Assembly: GCA_030141605.1 (NCBI GenBank)
Contig: JAQGDQ010000196.1
Span: forward strand, 1-64,000
DNA: 64,000 nucleotides
Source of the DNA: Tubiluchus corallicola
Lineage: Eukaryota > Priapulida > Priapulimorpha > Priapulimorphida > Tubiluchidae
Reading direction: 5' to 3'
Part shown: positions 23,045 to 33,079 of the stretch, in pieces
Layout of the letters: each line of letters begins with the position of its first letter
How positions within the stretch are numbered: position 1 is the first letter of the stretch
Position numbers and translations under genes: made by a program
The notes under the pieces: generated by a model
Told to the model about the DNA's origin: nothing
What the model saw: the letters and a program-made list of their open reading frames with translations, nothing else
Databases searched by the model: none

Positions 23045-24329
23045 TTGTCACCACCATGACAACGCTATTTAAGCCACTGCTTAAGCCCATTTAAATACGA
23101 ATTTTTGAACACGACATTAACTGAATGCAAGAAATGCAGTGACAGATCTTTAAGAAACTTTTTTGTTTTTGCAGGTGTCAGATGAGCCGGTTTTTCGTTA
23201 TGAAGTGAAACACTACTCAGGTTGTGCTCGAACTGCTTCCACTGCTGATCAGGAACTGAAGTACAAGATGAATGAGAACAACTGCTGCGCACTGAACTCC
23301 AGTTACATATTTGCAAAAGGTCGCCAACATTCGACAACTCTGGAACGCGAGGCGCTCGAAGACAAAGATGAAGAAGAACACAGCGAAGTTTCAGAACATT
23401 CCGTTCCAAGTGAAGCATCTGTTCTGTGCAATAAAGGTATTGATTCCTATGACGTCATAGCTGCTGCTGAAGCTTATGACGCGAAAGTAAGCCAAGCTGA
23501 AAAATTAGCAAAAACCGATGTTGCCAAAAACGAAAGGGATTTTACTAACAACGCCTCGCTTGAAGCTGCTGGAGATGGTAGCAAGAACGGTGAAGTTGAA
23601 AGTGTCTCGGAACTAGTGACAGACGAGAGCAAGTCAAGTATTGAAACCTTGAAGTTGATTTTACCGTCACCAAAAATTAACATTGACGTAGAAAAAGCCG
23701 CGAGCAGCCCGGAAAGGGAGGCAGAAATTGACAGCGCCTCTTTGCGACGTGCACCAGTACTTCTGTCGCAGAAGAGGCAGCTTGGTTGTGGTGAAAGGAG
23801 GTCCACTGTCTCATCTCTTTCTGAAGACATTATACCTATAGAGATACCAAGACGAATGCGTATGAATGCGGGGGACCTATCTGAACATCAGGATACATTT
23901 GAAGAAGTGTATCTTTCTGATGTATTTCGCACAAATGAAACCAAAGTGAAACGTCATTCTGATCAGTTATCCTGGGCACCCTACGATAGACGGGTTAACA
24001 CTCCAATTTCTGGTGGTAATGTTTACAATAAACTGGAGTACGCGCAGGTCATGGCTATTGCAAAAGAGCATAAGAAAAAGCAGAATAATGAGAACAACCA
24101 AAAGCAAGAACAAAGTCATTTCATCAATAAGATATCGGGAAACTATGAAAGACGACCTGTACATGTTAAGCATCTTTACGAATCAGAGGAACTTCTGCGT
24201 CTTCAAGAGATGACAGAAACGACGAGTGACCAATCTAAAGACGATACAGTTGAAAGGAGGATGAGTAATTCAATGCTGCGCACTATTAGAACAAAATTTT
24301 TTGATCGAAAAGTAAAGAAGGCATCATAG
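16239..24329 (+). CDS. uncharacterised single-pass membrane protein, 555 aa, five exons
   Basis: Complete gene. Exons 16239-16524, 17211-17328, 19587-19645, 22238-22287 and 23175-24329 join with matching phases (1, 2, 1, 0) into 1668 nt. An in-frame TAA precedes the start. Residues 1-18 form a signal peptide (LLNVPLITCFAIVLSC). Residues 20-110 are a short, acidic, Ser/Thr-rich ectodomain with N-S-S and N-E-S sequons. Residues about 111-134 (TLSLLALAAVFAAVLSALVY) are one membrane helix followed by R. The remaining ~420 residues are a charged, Ser/Glu/Lys-rich, probably disordered cytoplasmic tail starting with Cys and Arg residues (RSRVCDSSCVVRKR). A type I topology is inferred. I recognise no domain or family; it could be a lineage-specific receptor-like or adaptor protein. 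Confidence 0.82.
16605..16805. repeat. degenerate CACTA pentamer array
   Basis: ACTAC/ACTGC/GCTAC pentamers for about 200 bp in intron 1 of the membrane-protein gene. Short Cys/Thr/Leu frames are artefacts. Confidence 0.93.
17211..17328 (+). CDS. membrane protein exon 2: transmembrane helix
   Basis: Acceptor TTTGGTTTCAG. Encodes GQVISLDSRPIADDVITLSL, then the rest of a strongly hydrophobic helix ending VYVCA. Donor GCCAG|GTGGGT, phase 2. A CRE-like TGACGTCA also lies inside this exon (GATGACGTCATC). Confidence 0.82.
17815..19056. repeat. 24-bp minisatellite, about 50 copies
   Basis: The unit CCTGTACAGCTTCAAGCTTA plus GTCA repeats with variation at a few fixed sites (CCTG/CATG, CTTA/CCTA/CTCA), plus three shortened units (TTCAAGCACAGC type). 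It lies in intron 2 of the membrane-protein gene. It reads open on both strands as 8-residue repeats because 24 is a multiple of three; it is spliced out in the gene model. Confidence 0.97.
19587..19645 (+). CDS. membrane protein exon 3: juxtamembrane basic segment
   Basis: A 59-nt exon: acceptor ACATAG, donor CGAG|GTAAAT. Encodes RSRVCDSSCVVRKRSQAHER, a basic, Cys-containing stretch just inside the membrane, consistent with the positive-inside rule and with possible palmitoylation. Confidence 0.75.
19816..20849. mobile_element. hAT-like element, 1,034 bp, TIR CAGTGGCGGCTCGTG
   Basis: Left end CAGTGGCGGCTCGTG, right end CACGAGCCGCCACAG (inverted, one mismatch). Flanks CTGAATAT (19808-19815) and CTCAATAT (20850-20857) form an 8-bp target duplication with one change, the hAT signature. 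It carries no transposase. A related element is at 62831-63675. It sits in intron 3 of the membrane-protein gene. Confidence 0.82.
20858..22237. other. intron sequence, short local repeats only
   Basis: No gene seen. At 21,385-21,560 a unit reading AACAATGTTGACAAATATTTG repeats about five times. The rest is AT-rich intron with no recognised content. Confidence 0.7.
22238..22287 (+). CDS. membrane protein exon 4
   Basis: A 50-nt exon: acceptor TTTTACAG, donor GAT|GTAAGT. Encodes VHTKYGAADEGWSLTD. I found it by phase: exon 3 ends in phase 1 and exon 5 needs phase 0, and this exon bridges them exactly. Confidence 0.75.
22695..23043. repeat. CAA/CAG trinucleotide repeat, ~350 bp
   Basis: CAA, CAG and CAACAG triplets in intron 4 of the membrane-protein gene, ending about 130 bp before the exon 5 acceptor. 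Polyglutamine (plus) and polyleucine (minus) frames would arise if retained, but the splice phases exclude it from the coding sequence. Confidence 0.97.
23175..24329 (+). CDS. membrane protein exon 5: cytoplasmic tail and stop
   Basis: Acceptor TTTTTGCAG, then VSDEPVFRYEVKHYSGCART. The tail is low-complexity acidic early (DKDEEEHSEVSEHS) and more basic late (KKKQNNENNQKQEQ, FFDRKVKKAS). It contains tyrosines in acidic or basic settings (YDVIAAAEAY, YERRPVHVKHLY) that might be phosphorylation sites. The stop is TAG at 24327-24329. Confidence 0.88.
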   Translation: MSDEPVFRYEVKHYSGCARTASTADQELKYKMNENNCCALNSSYIFAKGRQHSTTLEREALEDKDEEEHSEVSEHSVPSEASVLCNKGIDSYDVIAAAEAYDAKVSQAEKLAKTDVAKNERDFTNNASLEAAGDGSKNGEVESVSELVTDESKSSIETLKLILPSPKINIDVEKAASSPEREAEIDSASLRRAPVLLSQKRQLGCGERRSTVSSLSEDIIPIEIPRRMRMNAGDLSEHQDTFEEVYLSDVFRTNETKVKRHSDQLSWAPYDRRVNTPISGGNVYNKLEYAQVMAIAKEHKKKQNNENNQKQEQSHFINKISGNYERRPVHVKHLYESEELLRLQEMTETTSDQSKDDTVERRMSNSMLRTIRTKFFDRKVKKAS

Positions 24330-24517
24330 CTATAACAAATTTCATAAGAAGACTATAAATATGCCATTTTAATTTTTCGCCTTTGTGCTTCATCAATTTA
24401 ATAACAAACAAAATGGGCTGCAATTGCAGCCAGTTGACATGAACTAAAATCTAATGAATATTATACTACCAGTATACAAAAATAATGAATTATGTTACGT
24501 CTGTAATAATTTTGCAT

Positions 24518-24523
24518 AATAAA
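24518..24523 (+). terminator. poly(A) signal AATAAA of the membrane-protein gene
   Basis: AATAAA about 190 bp after the stop codon, followed by a T-rich stretch (TGTTTTATTG). It is the first canonical signal on this strand after the stop. Confidence 0.6.
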
Positions 24524-24539
24524 TGTTTTATTGACTGGA

Positions 24540-25128
24540 CACACTTGTGCTAATGGCCAGAGTTAGTTCAGATTATAACCAAATTATTGTGTAATACGTT
24601 TCATTTGCATTTCATCTGCTCCCATAACGAAATGATTACAAACTGAATGGTTCTGTGCAAATCTAACTACTGCTTAAACAAACTGCTAGCGAAAATTTTG
24701 CAGAAAAGACTTAGGTCCTATGATGCAAGCCCTATTAGACCAGGGCAAATTCTATAAGTAATTAATTTAGATGGGGAACACGTCCTCTTCCAGGCCCCTC
24801 ATATCTTCCAGACGTAATCAAACATCATCACATCACCAACCAAAGCTCAACACTCCCACCAACTAACTGCAAAATAGTTTGGTCAAAAATGCGAATTCAG
24901 TGACCACTGTCCGGCCAACATATTTAGATAATTGACTTGACGTCTACGGACCTCTTATAAAATATTTATAGTCCTTATCCCTCCAGGCAATTTATGCCAG
25001 TGTGCAAATTCCAAGGTGGCCGCCAGGTCCTGTTGAAAAATTATATTATTTTGAACTAGTGCACACAAAATCAGGTAAAAATCGATTTGGGGGCAGGTCA
25101 AACCACGAAGATTCGGATTTTTACATCA
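24540..25128. other. intergenic, nothing recognised
   Basis: No open frame, repeat family or motif I can support between the membrane-protein gene and the 110-bp satellite. Confidence 0.6.
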
Positions 25129-26117
25129 GTTTTACGTTGTGATACACATCTTAATTCATTCAGTATAGGAATTCTTTTAGAGGTGTGATGTGTGATGACA
25201 ACAAGAGCAACTCGGTGGCACGAACTGATCACAGCTCACAAATACGTTGTGATACAGATCTTAATTCATTCAAGAGAGGAGTTCTTTCAGAGATGTGATG
25301 TGTGATGACAACAAGAGCAGCTCAATGGCACGAACTGATCACAGCTCACATTTACGTTGTGACACAGCTCTTAATTCATTCAGGAAAGGTGTTCTTTCAG
25401 AGATGTGATGTGTGATGACAACAAGAGCAGCTCAATGGCACGAACTGATCACAACTCACATTTACGTTGTGACACAGCTCTTAATTCATTCAGGAAAGGA
25501 GTTCTTTCAGAGATGTGATGTGTGATGACAACAAGAGCAGCTCAATGGCACGAACTGATCACAACTCACATTTACGTTGTGACACAGCTCTTAATTCATT
25601 CAGGAAAGGGGTTCTTTCAGAGATGTGATGTGTGATGACAACAAGAGCAGCTCAATGGCACGAACTGATCACAACTCACATTTACGTTGTGATACAGATC
25701 TTAATTCATTCAGGAAAGGAGTTCTTTCAGAGATGTGATGTGTGATGACAACAAGAGCTGCTCAATGGCACGAACTGATCACAGCTCACATTTACGTTGT
25801 GACACAGATCTTAATTCATTCAGGAAAGGTGTTCTTTCAGAGAAGTGATGTGTGACGACAACAAGAGCAGCACAATAGCACGAACTGATCACAGCTCACA
25901 AATACGCTATGATACAGCTCTTAATTCATTCAAGAGAGGAGTTCTTTCAGAGATGTGATGTGTGACGACAACAAGAGCAGCACAATGGCACGAACTGATC
26001 ACAGCTCACATTTACGTTGTGACACAGCTCTTAATTCATTCAGGAGAGGTGTTCTTTCAGAGATGTGATGTGTGATGACAACAAGAGCAGCTCAATAGCA
26101 CGAACTGATCACAGCTG
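25129..26117. repeat. 110-bp satellite, nine copies
   Basis: Units begin TTTACGTTGTGACACAGCTC at 25,351, 25,461, 25,571 and so on, with an exact 110-bp period; they continue TTAATTCATTCAGGAAAGGA and end GAACTGATCACAGCTCACA. Outer copies are more diverged (AATACGTTGTGATACAGATC). Confidence 0.96.
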
Positions 26118-26349
26118 GTCACTGATCCATCTAGCGTAAATTGCAAGGAATTTTGGGAAGGACCTAAATATTTTATAACAGGCTTATAAAATTTAAATCA
26201 ATCATCAAGCCATGTTAGCCAGAAAATGCTGATGGAATTGACATTTTTACACAACTGATTAAAATTACGATAGAACTTTATTTATGACCCAATTTTATTA
26301 TGTTTAGAAGCCTCTGACGTAACTTCATTTTTTACTTACCAAGTACTGC

Positions 26350-26490
26350 TGATGGAATTCACAAAAAGGGGCTCTACGTCATATTACGTCATGAAACTAA
26401 CACTGCTGTTCATGATCATGGTTATCACGGTACAGCCCTCTGTTTGTCGGCCACGCGCACGTGACAGAAAGGCGCCGTTGCCAGTCTTAA
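26350..26490 (+). mobile_element. fragment of TTAA MITE, family 2
   Basis: About 140 bp matching the middle of the element at 27666-28198 (GGGCTCTACGTCATATTACG, GGTTATCACGGTAC, GGCCACGCGCACGTGAC). An open frame here resembles a small secreted peptide, but the same sequence recurs in every copy of the transposon. Confidence 0.8.
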
Positions 26491-27136
26491 TATATTTAAG
26501 TGGCATTACATTTAAGTATATCTTACCTGAGTGGCATTACAGCAATTAACTCAGCGAGAATAAAATAAACAAAGGAAAATAGTGATTCACAAATCAGATT
26601 ATTCTCTGATTAAAAATGTGTGCGAACTGTCACGCGTGATTTCAGCTGTTCAAATAGCATGTCGCCTTTGTGAGTGAAGAACAGATGCTTTAATAACAGA
26701 TGATCATCACAAACACTTATTTTTTGTATTAAACCTTAGCCTTTCAGCACGTGTATAAACACAAAGCTTGTGTTTACGTTAATTAGTAAGTAAAGATTTT
26801 ATCTATCTATCGATCTTATTTTAAAAACTTTTGATGAAGTGACTAGCATAAGTAGCGGCAACAATGAAGGCCCGGATTAAGGCGCATTGAAGGCCTAAGC
26901 ACACCCTCCACGTGGTGCCCCGGCTGTCACCCTCGCCGACCGTCACCAAGTGAACGTTTTATGTGATACAAGTTATGCAACATTATACATAAAACAAACT
27001 TCTTTGCTTTGCATAGAATTTATGCAACATATATTCTTTATTGACTTCAAAATGAAGTTTTATTTCAACATATCAATTACAAAAATGAAGGTATGACGCC
27101 TGTCAACAGCAAAACAAGCCAGTATGATGTTAAACA

Positions 27137-27610
27137 AGAACTTAAAGAAAGACAGGATGATTTTTCACATACTACCCAATTTTCAAGTCCGATAAAAAGT
27201 ATACATTTTAACACAATCAATACTACAAAAATGTTTCTGATAATTAAATAATAGATTGGAAACTTAGTTAACGGCGGGTGAGCCTAACTAGTTTGTGATG
27301 ACATCACAAACTAACATAATTTTCAGCAGTAAAAATATTCCATGAGCGTGTTGCACGTGTTTGCGAAATTGAAAATTGGAGTACAGTGCTTTTGAAAAAT
27401 ATTCAGTGTATTGTACTAAAACTACGCAACTTTTAAGATGAAAATTCAAATTTCAAATTTACCGCTGTGCTCATGCATGAGCTATCGAATGTGTGTAGTT
27501 CATCACAAACTAACATATCTGAACTGAGAGGTACAGCACCTGTTTTTTGCGCAACGCGTTTCTGAAATTGTTTCTCTGGTTTGCAGAACCAACTATGGTT
27601 GTAGACAGGG
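27137..27610 (+). mobile_element. TTAA-type MITE, family 3 (5' part)
   Basis: Begins TTAAAGAAAGACAGGATGAT. The interior (AATTTTCAAGTCCGATAAAA, AACGGCGGGTGAGCC, GATGACATCACAAACTAACA) recurs at 33,080-33,500. The right end is not resolved. Confidence 0.7.
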
Positions 27611-27665
27611 TGGGCTCTAGGTAACTACCTAGCTACAGCTTGTGTGTTATTTCATGTCAAGTTAA

Positions 27666-28198
27666 AGGAAAACAGGACGATTGTTTAGACTCAATCTCAC
27701 TTTAATTTACTCTCCTAAATATACATTTTCTTGCCTATAAAAATTAGCAATTGTTTCTTATATTTGAGTAATTAGCTTAGAAAGTTAATTAACGGCAACA
27801 CAGCTTTTGCTTACGTCAGAAGCTAACCACAGTTTGTGCAATAACATCTTCGTTTGCACGTCAAGCACGTTTGTGTAAGTGTTACTGCTTAAACGCGTGA
27901 TGTCATGAAAATGGGCTCTACGTCATATTACGTCGAAATCTAACACTGCTGTTCATGATAATGGTTATCACGGTACCGCCCTCTATTTGTCGGCCACGCG
28001 CACGTGACAAAAAGGCGCCGCTGCCAATCTTAGTATATTCACTGAGCCGCGCGTAGCTTTGAAAGTTTAACAGAATTTGAGTATCCGAGGTAATTATTAT
28101 TTAATCTAAACTTTGATTTAAAAAAGCTATTGTAGTTTTTAATATTTTAGAGCATTCTTTATTCTGAACTAATGTTTACACAATCGTCCGGTTTTGCG
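27666..28198 (+). mobile_element. TTAA-target MITE, family 2 (~533 bp)
   Basis: Preceded by TTAA (27662-27665). Left end AGGAAAACAGGACGATTGT, right end ACAATCGTCCGGTTTT, an inverted pair. Other copies: 58690-59235 (inverse, both TTAAs intact), about 52776-53312, and a fragment at 26350. No coding capacity. Confidence 0.82.
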
Positions 28199-28508
28199 TT
28201 AGGTTTGACCCCATTCTATGTCCCGTGTTTTCATGAGCAACCAGAATCATTTTGTGGCTTCATCATCTTCACAGCCACAACTCTGGTCTGGTTGCAAGTA
28301 GTTCATTAGCGCATCTTTTTGCTGTTCATTACAAGCCAGTTTCTTTACTTTTCTTTTCCCATATGACCCTTCCGAAGACTTCGATTCTTACAGATTTATC
28401 TGCCGTAATTAAACCCTTTTGCATTGGAGGAGTTGTTGCTTTCTCTGCTGCCCAATGCATACAGCTGTGGTCAAAAGCAGGGAATGCATCAATGACGTAA
28501 TCTTAGGA

Positions 28509-29126
28509 AGCACAAGAAAGCCCTCCACTTACACAAAGCTTAAAAAATTCGTCTTGAAATTTTATACCACTTACATACTACCTTTTTCCATATTAGACTT
28601 GCGCCGGTAATAACGATGTATAAAACATGTAAATTTAAGCTCCCGCGATGACCGTTAGACGCAGCCATTTTGACGACAGGTCATTTGAAACAAGTTTAGA
28701 TAACATTGTGCAAAGTTTGAAAATAATCAAAGCTAAGTGAGTAAGTGAGTAAAATTTTAAATTACTGTATCTTGTCAATGAGATTAAAAATACGTTTTTG
28801 GTTAGTGAGTGGCGCACCCTGGAGGGTGAGTCAGCGACATTTTACCAGTTGGTGAAAACATTTTAAATAACTTAAAATGTTTTTTTCTAGTTACGTAAGT
28901 CTTTCAAGCGGGTAAGCAAAATGCTAAGTAATATAATTTTGCATGGAAAGTTTTTGGTACATTATTTAACATTTCCTTTTCTTCCGCTGATTTACGTTGT
29001 GCGTATATGACGTCATGTAACGGCGCCGTCAGTATGTTTAATTCTAACATAAAATTACTGTAAATTAATACAATTTCTTAAGGCGATTTTTCTGAAACCT
29101 ACTTTACGTACCCCGATTCTTGTTCT
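28509..29126 (-). mobile_element. TTAA-target MITE, family 1 (618 bp, inverse)
   Basis: Reverse-orientation copy: plus-strand left end AGCACAAGAA, right end TTCTTGTTCT followed by TTAA at 29127-29130. Interior shared with 6426-7111. Confidence 0.82.
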
Positions 29127-29552
29127 TTAAAACAAAACTAGAAAGTGTTTTGTTGAAAGACGAGAGCTCTGAAATAACGCTAGAATTCAATTTAATTAAT
29201 TTAAAGTGTTGCACAATTTACCAATCACTCATACACTATGTTATTACTTATGCTGAAGGTAAACTTAAACATTAATGAATTACTGCGAGATTTTGGTGCC
29301 TTAGTCAACTGCCTAGTGGTAGAGCTGGCCCTGGATGTAGACATCTTTTAACTATTAATCAAAGTAAAATGATAATGGAAACTATTAGAAGCCTCCACAA
29401 AAGTTTTTGTGTTCTTACCACCCCATATTGTCATTTCACGCTAACAGTCCAAAAACAAACAAACAAACTGTGCTGAAGCATGACTTCCTTGGCAGAGGTA
29501 AAAATAACTTAAATAATTATACCCACTGTAACCCTAACCCTAAGCACATATG

Positions 29553-29812
29553 TTATTAAGTGTACCATTTTTTCCTATGCCATTTTTCCTGTGCTATTTT
29601 TACTTCTGCCATTTTACCTACTTTTCCATTTGTGCCATTTTTTCCTATGCTATATTTACCGTGTCATTTTTTTCCTGTGCCATTTTTCCTGTGCTATTTT
29701 TACTTCTGCCATTTACCTACTTTTCCATTTGTGCCATTTTTTCCTATGCTATATTTACCGTGCTATTTTTTCCCATGCCATTTTTCCTGTGCCATTTTTA
29801 CCTACATTCCAA
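29553..29812. repeat. TTTTTCCTGTGCCA-type degenerate tandem repeat
   Basis: Repeating CCATTTTTCCTGTGCTATTT, with a higher-order period near 100 bp. It follows a short CCCTAACCCTAA run at about 29,530. The same unit recurs at 32,800-32,925 and resembles the A-rich arms of the telomere-like elements at 30,187 and 31,110. Confidence 0.85.
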
Positions 29813-30186
29813 CTCAAACGTAGAAGGTAGTAAATTTATCTTACGTTATTGGTGTCCATCTTTGGTTTGTCCTATTCAGTGTAGAAGTTTCCCGGGAAAA
29901 TGCTTAGTGCTGTTTAAGTAAATAAATACAAGAGAATGCCCAGCAATACACGATCGTACAATATAGTATACAAAGACACCAATATTTTCTGACTTTAGTT
30001 ACTGTAGCTGGTGACACTTTCAAGCAAGTATGCTCTTCTTATCTCAATATCACTAGGTCTAATATTGTACTTAGGTGGATTAATCTTCACGCGTAGATTT
30101 AATGTGTACATTAGATGCTAATGAAAATACTAGACTGCGTGGTGGCATGCGCGGGACACTTGTAGAGCATTTAAAACAAATTCAGA

Positions 30187-30350
30187 CAAAAAAATCGCAG
30201 GTAAAAAAAGTCACAGGAAAAAGGCACGGGAAAAGAAATGACCCTAACCCTAACCCCTTACCCTAACTCTAACCATAGTCAAAATTAATTGTGTCTTTTT
30301 TCTTAGCCTATACTGTGACGTTTTGTTATTTTGTGGTGATTTTCTCTTTT
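30187..30350. repeat. short telomere-like element with inverted A-rich arms
   Basis: Left arm AAAAAAGTCACAGGAAAAAG, about 45 bp of CCCTAACCCTAA variants, then a right arm (TGTCTTTTTTC, CTGTGACGTTTTG) roughly inverse to the left. Same plan as 31,110-31,975. Confidence 0.6.
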
Positions 30351-30652
30351 GCCTGACACGGGTACAGGTACTCCCTGCTCCAGGCAGCTCAGTTAATGGC
30401 TGTTGCAAATGTCATAGTTACAGTGTTGCCAAGTTGCCATGGCAACAGGTGAAAACATGGTGATAAAACATGAAGACCCTATCATGATGCTATGCAATAG
30501 ACAACCCAGCTAAGGTGCCCCATTCTCCAGTAGTCCTCTCTCTACCTCACATTTTAAGCTGTAAAAGACTTTTCCGGTCTTCAACGTGCTTTATTAAAAT
30601 ATTAAAATTTTGTCAGTCTTCAATTTATTTCTTGCCACCTTGGTGCCTTAAG

Positions 30653-30918
30653 CAGGGCCTATTTCAAGGGGGGGGGAGTGGGGATACTTCCCGGGGCCTC
30701 ACCCTCCGGGGGGGGGGGCCTCGCGCCAAGGTGACATTATTTTTTTTGCTTTATGCGAACAAACTGTATAAGGCCATATTTTCTCTTCGAAAATGCTTCT
30801 CCGGCGTTCTAGCAGTTCAAAAATTTTCTGGACGCCAACCATGGCGGCGCCCCCGCCCCCCGAAGGGGCCTCACACACGCCACCTCCCCGGGCCTCCCTT
30901 AGGCTGAAATAGGCCCTG
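30653..30918. mobile_element. hAT MITE, 266 bp, perfect 8-bp target duplication
   Basis: Terminal inverted repeats CAGGGCCTATTTC / GAAATAGGCCCTG. Flanked exactly by GCCTTAAG at 30645-30652 and 30919-30926. The interior is GC-rich with G and C runs. Perfect duplication implies a fairly recent insertion. Confidence 0.93.
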
Positions 30919-31109
30919 GCCTTAAGTATGTGCTATGCATGCCTCTGCGTTAATTTATTCTCTGTGACCAAATATACTTGTACTAAAATTGAATGTGTGT
31001 TACATAAGTACAATATGCACGCAATGTGAATGTATGTACATCTTTGTAAGACAAGCTGTGGATTAGGTATTGTAACAAGATATTCATTATCTGAGACATA
31101 CAAACAACG

Positions 31110-31978
31110 AATCCAGGTAAAAAAGTCACATGAAAAACGACACAGAAAAAAAGAAACAAATCTAATCCTAATCCTTACCCTAATCTTTACCCTAATCCTA
31201 ATCTTTACCCTAATCCTAATCCGTACCCTAACCATAGCCCCAACCCTAATCCTAACCCTAACCCTAATCCTTACCCTAATCCATACCCTAATCCTAGCCC
31301 CCAACCCTAACTCTAATCCTAACCCTAATCCTAATCCTTACCTTAATCCTAATCCTTACCCTAATCCTAGCACCAACCCTAATCCTAACCTTAGCCTTAA
31401 CCCTAACCCTAACCCTAGCCTAAACCACTAACACTAACCCTAACCCTAACCCTAACCCTAGCCCTAGCCCTAACCCTAACCCTAACCCTAGCCTTAACCC
31501 TAACCCTAACCCTAACCCTATCCCTAGTCTTAACCACTAACCCTAACAATAACCCTAGCCTTAACCCTAACCCTAGCCTAACCCTAGCCTTAACCCTAAC
31601 CCTAACCCTAACCCTAACCCTAACCCTAACCCTAACCCTAACCCCAGCCCTAACCCTAACCCTAGCCTTAACCACTAATCGTAACCCTAACACTAACCCT
31701 AGCCTTAACCCTAACCCTAACCCTAACCCTAACCCCAGCCCTAACCCTAACCCTAGCCTTAACCACTAATCGTAACCCTAACACTAACCCTAGCCTTAAC
31801 CCTAACCCAAACCCTAACCCTAGTCTTAACTACTAACCGTAACCCTAACACTAACCCTAGCCTTAACCCTAACCCAAACCCTAGTCTTAACCACTAACTC
31901 TAGGCAAATTTAATTGTGCTTCTTTCGCGTTACTTTTCTCCTGGCCAAAATTGTGACTTTTTCCCGTGAGTATATTAT
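31110..31978. repeat. interstitial telomere-like array (CCCTAA variants), ~750 bp
   Basis: From about 31,160 to 31,905: CCTAATC, CCCTAA, CCCTAGCCTTAACCACTAA and similar, becoming purer CCCTAA in the middle. A-rich inverted arms flank it (AAAAAAGTCACATGAAAAAC left; TTGTGACTTTTTCCCGTGAG right). Apparent frames rich in Asn/Pro or Arg/Val are artefacts. Confidence 0.92.
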
Positions 31979-32767
31979 CAGTCACCTAATCGACTGTGTA
32001 GTATTGAATTTGATCTACGAAACGATACACAACAATGGGGAAGCTTTAGGAAACCGTGTACATAAAACTGATCCTAGTAAACGAATTATATCAGAGTCTT
32101 GTGAATCTAGCTGAAAAGTAAAGGAGAGTTATAACTTATAGGAGATCATGAACAATTTACTGTTTTGGATGTTTGACTAGTTGCCAAACAGTTGTCAGCA
32201 TAATCTTAAATAGATTATACAGTACATTTACTGTGCACACTTTTCGCTTGCGGGAAATTACAACATATTCTGCTGTACTTATGTAAATTACAAGGCGCGA
32301 TAAAAGGGTAAATATTATTATATAATTTTGCCATGTCGCTCACATTCAAGGACATCCAGTGACAGGAACTTAAGAAAACATTAATATTCGCGAAAGTGCA
32401 CATATTTGCGTTAAGTTGATAAGTGTATGCTCCATTCGCAGAAGTATTTGTAGGAACTGAAGCGCCATAACAGAAAGACATTCGAGCATACTGCATGTTA
32501 AAATTAAGGAGCCTATCTAGGGTCTGATTTTCCAATACGCATAGTAAGTAATTAGCAATTAGCCTGGGGCCACGCGTATCTGAGGCCCACAGAATCTAAT
32601 TTGTCGTGCAGCGTGCCAGCGTATAATATTATTTCAAGCATAACCGAGTATTTTATTATATAGATATTCAAAACCATAAGAGTCCTTCTGTAATAAATAA
32701 AAGGCCTGGAATATGGAGCTCGGTACAATATGTATAGACCCATAGTAGTCCATACATACTAGATACT

Positions 32768-32970
32768 GAATATATATATACATATATATATATGTGTATT
32801 TTTTTCCTTTGCCATTTTTCGTGTGCTATTTTTACTTCTGCCATTTTACCTACTTTTCCATTTGTGCCATTTTTCTCCTGTGCCATTTTTCCTGTGTCAT
32901 TTTTACTTCTGCCATTTTTACCTATATATATATATATATATATACCCATCCAATATATATATATATTGGA
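32768..32970. repeat. AT microsatellite with embedded TTTTTCC repeat
   Basis: TATATA tracts at 32,770-32,795 and 32,925-32,965 enclose a copy of the CCATTTTTCCTGTG repeat also seen at 29.6 kb. Confidence 0.9.
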
Positions 32971-33079
32971 TACTTTAAACATGCCAACATTTCTGTAAAT
33001 TTGGGAGTCCAATAATGAGTTTGGATCGGGTCCACAAGAAGGTAAATCCCCAGGCTTATCGATTACATTTATCTGAGTT

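Noticed and set aside
22605-23090. Polyglutamine or polyleucine protein
   Set aside because: Pure CAA/CAG repeat in an intron, open in several frames.
26352-26549. Small secreted peptide (MEFTKRGSTSYYVMKLTLLF, with dibasic-like sites)
   Set aside because: The sequence is the middle of a TTAA MITE present in several other places, so it is not a dedicated gene.
30515-30907. 130-codon open frame
   Set aside because: Runs through a hAT MITE with intact ends; no coding signature.
31030-31693. Arg/Val-rich and Asn/Pro-rich frames
   Set aside because: Telomere-like CCCTAA repeats read in frame.
31110-31978. True telomere or chromosome end
   Set aside because: The array is degenerate, internal and bounded by A-rich arms, with genes and unique sequence on both sides.
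32215-32535. 106-codon minus-strand open frame
   Set aside because: Isolated, no known domain, no splice or promoter signals; could not be supported as a gene.
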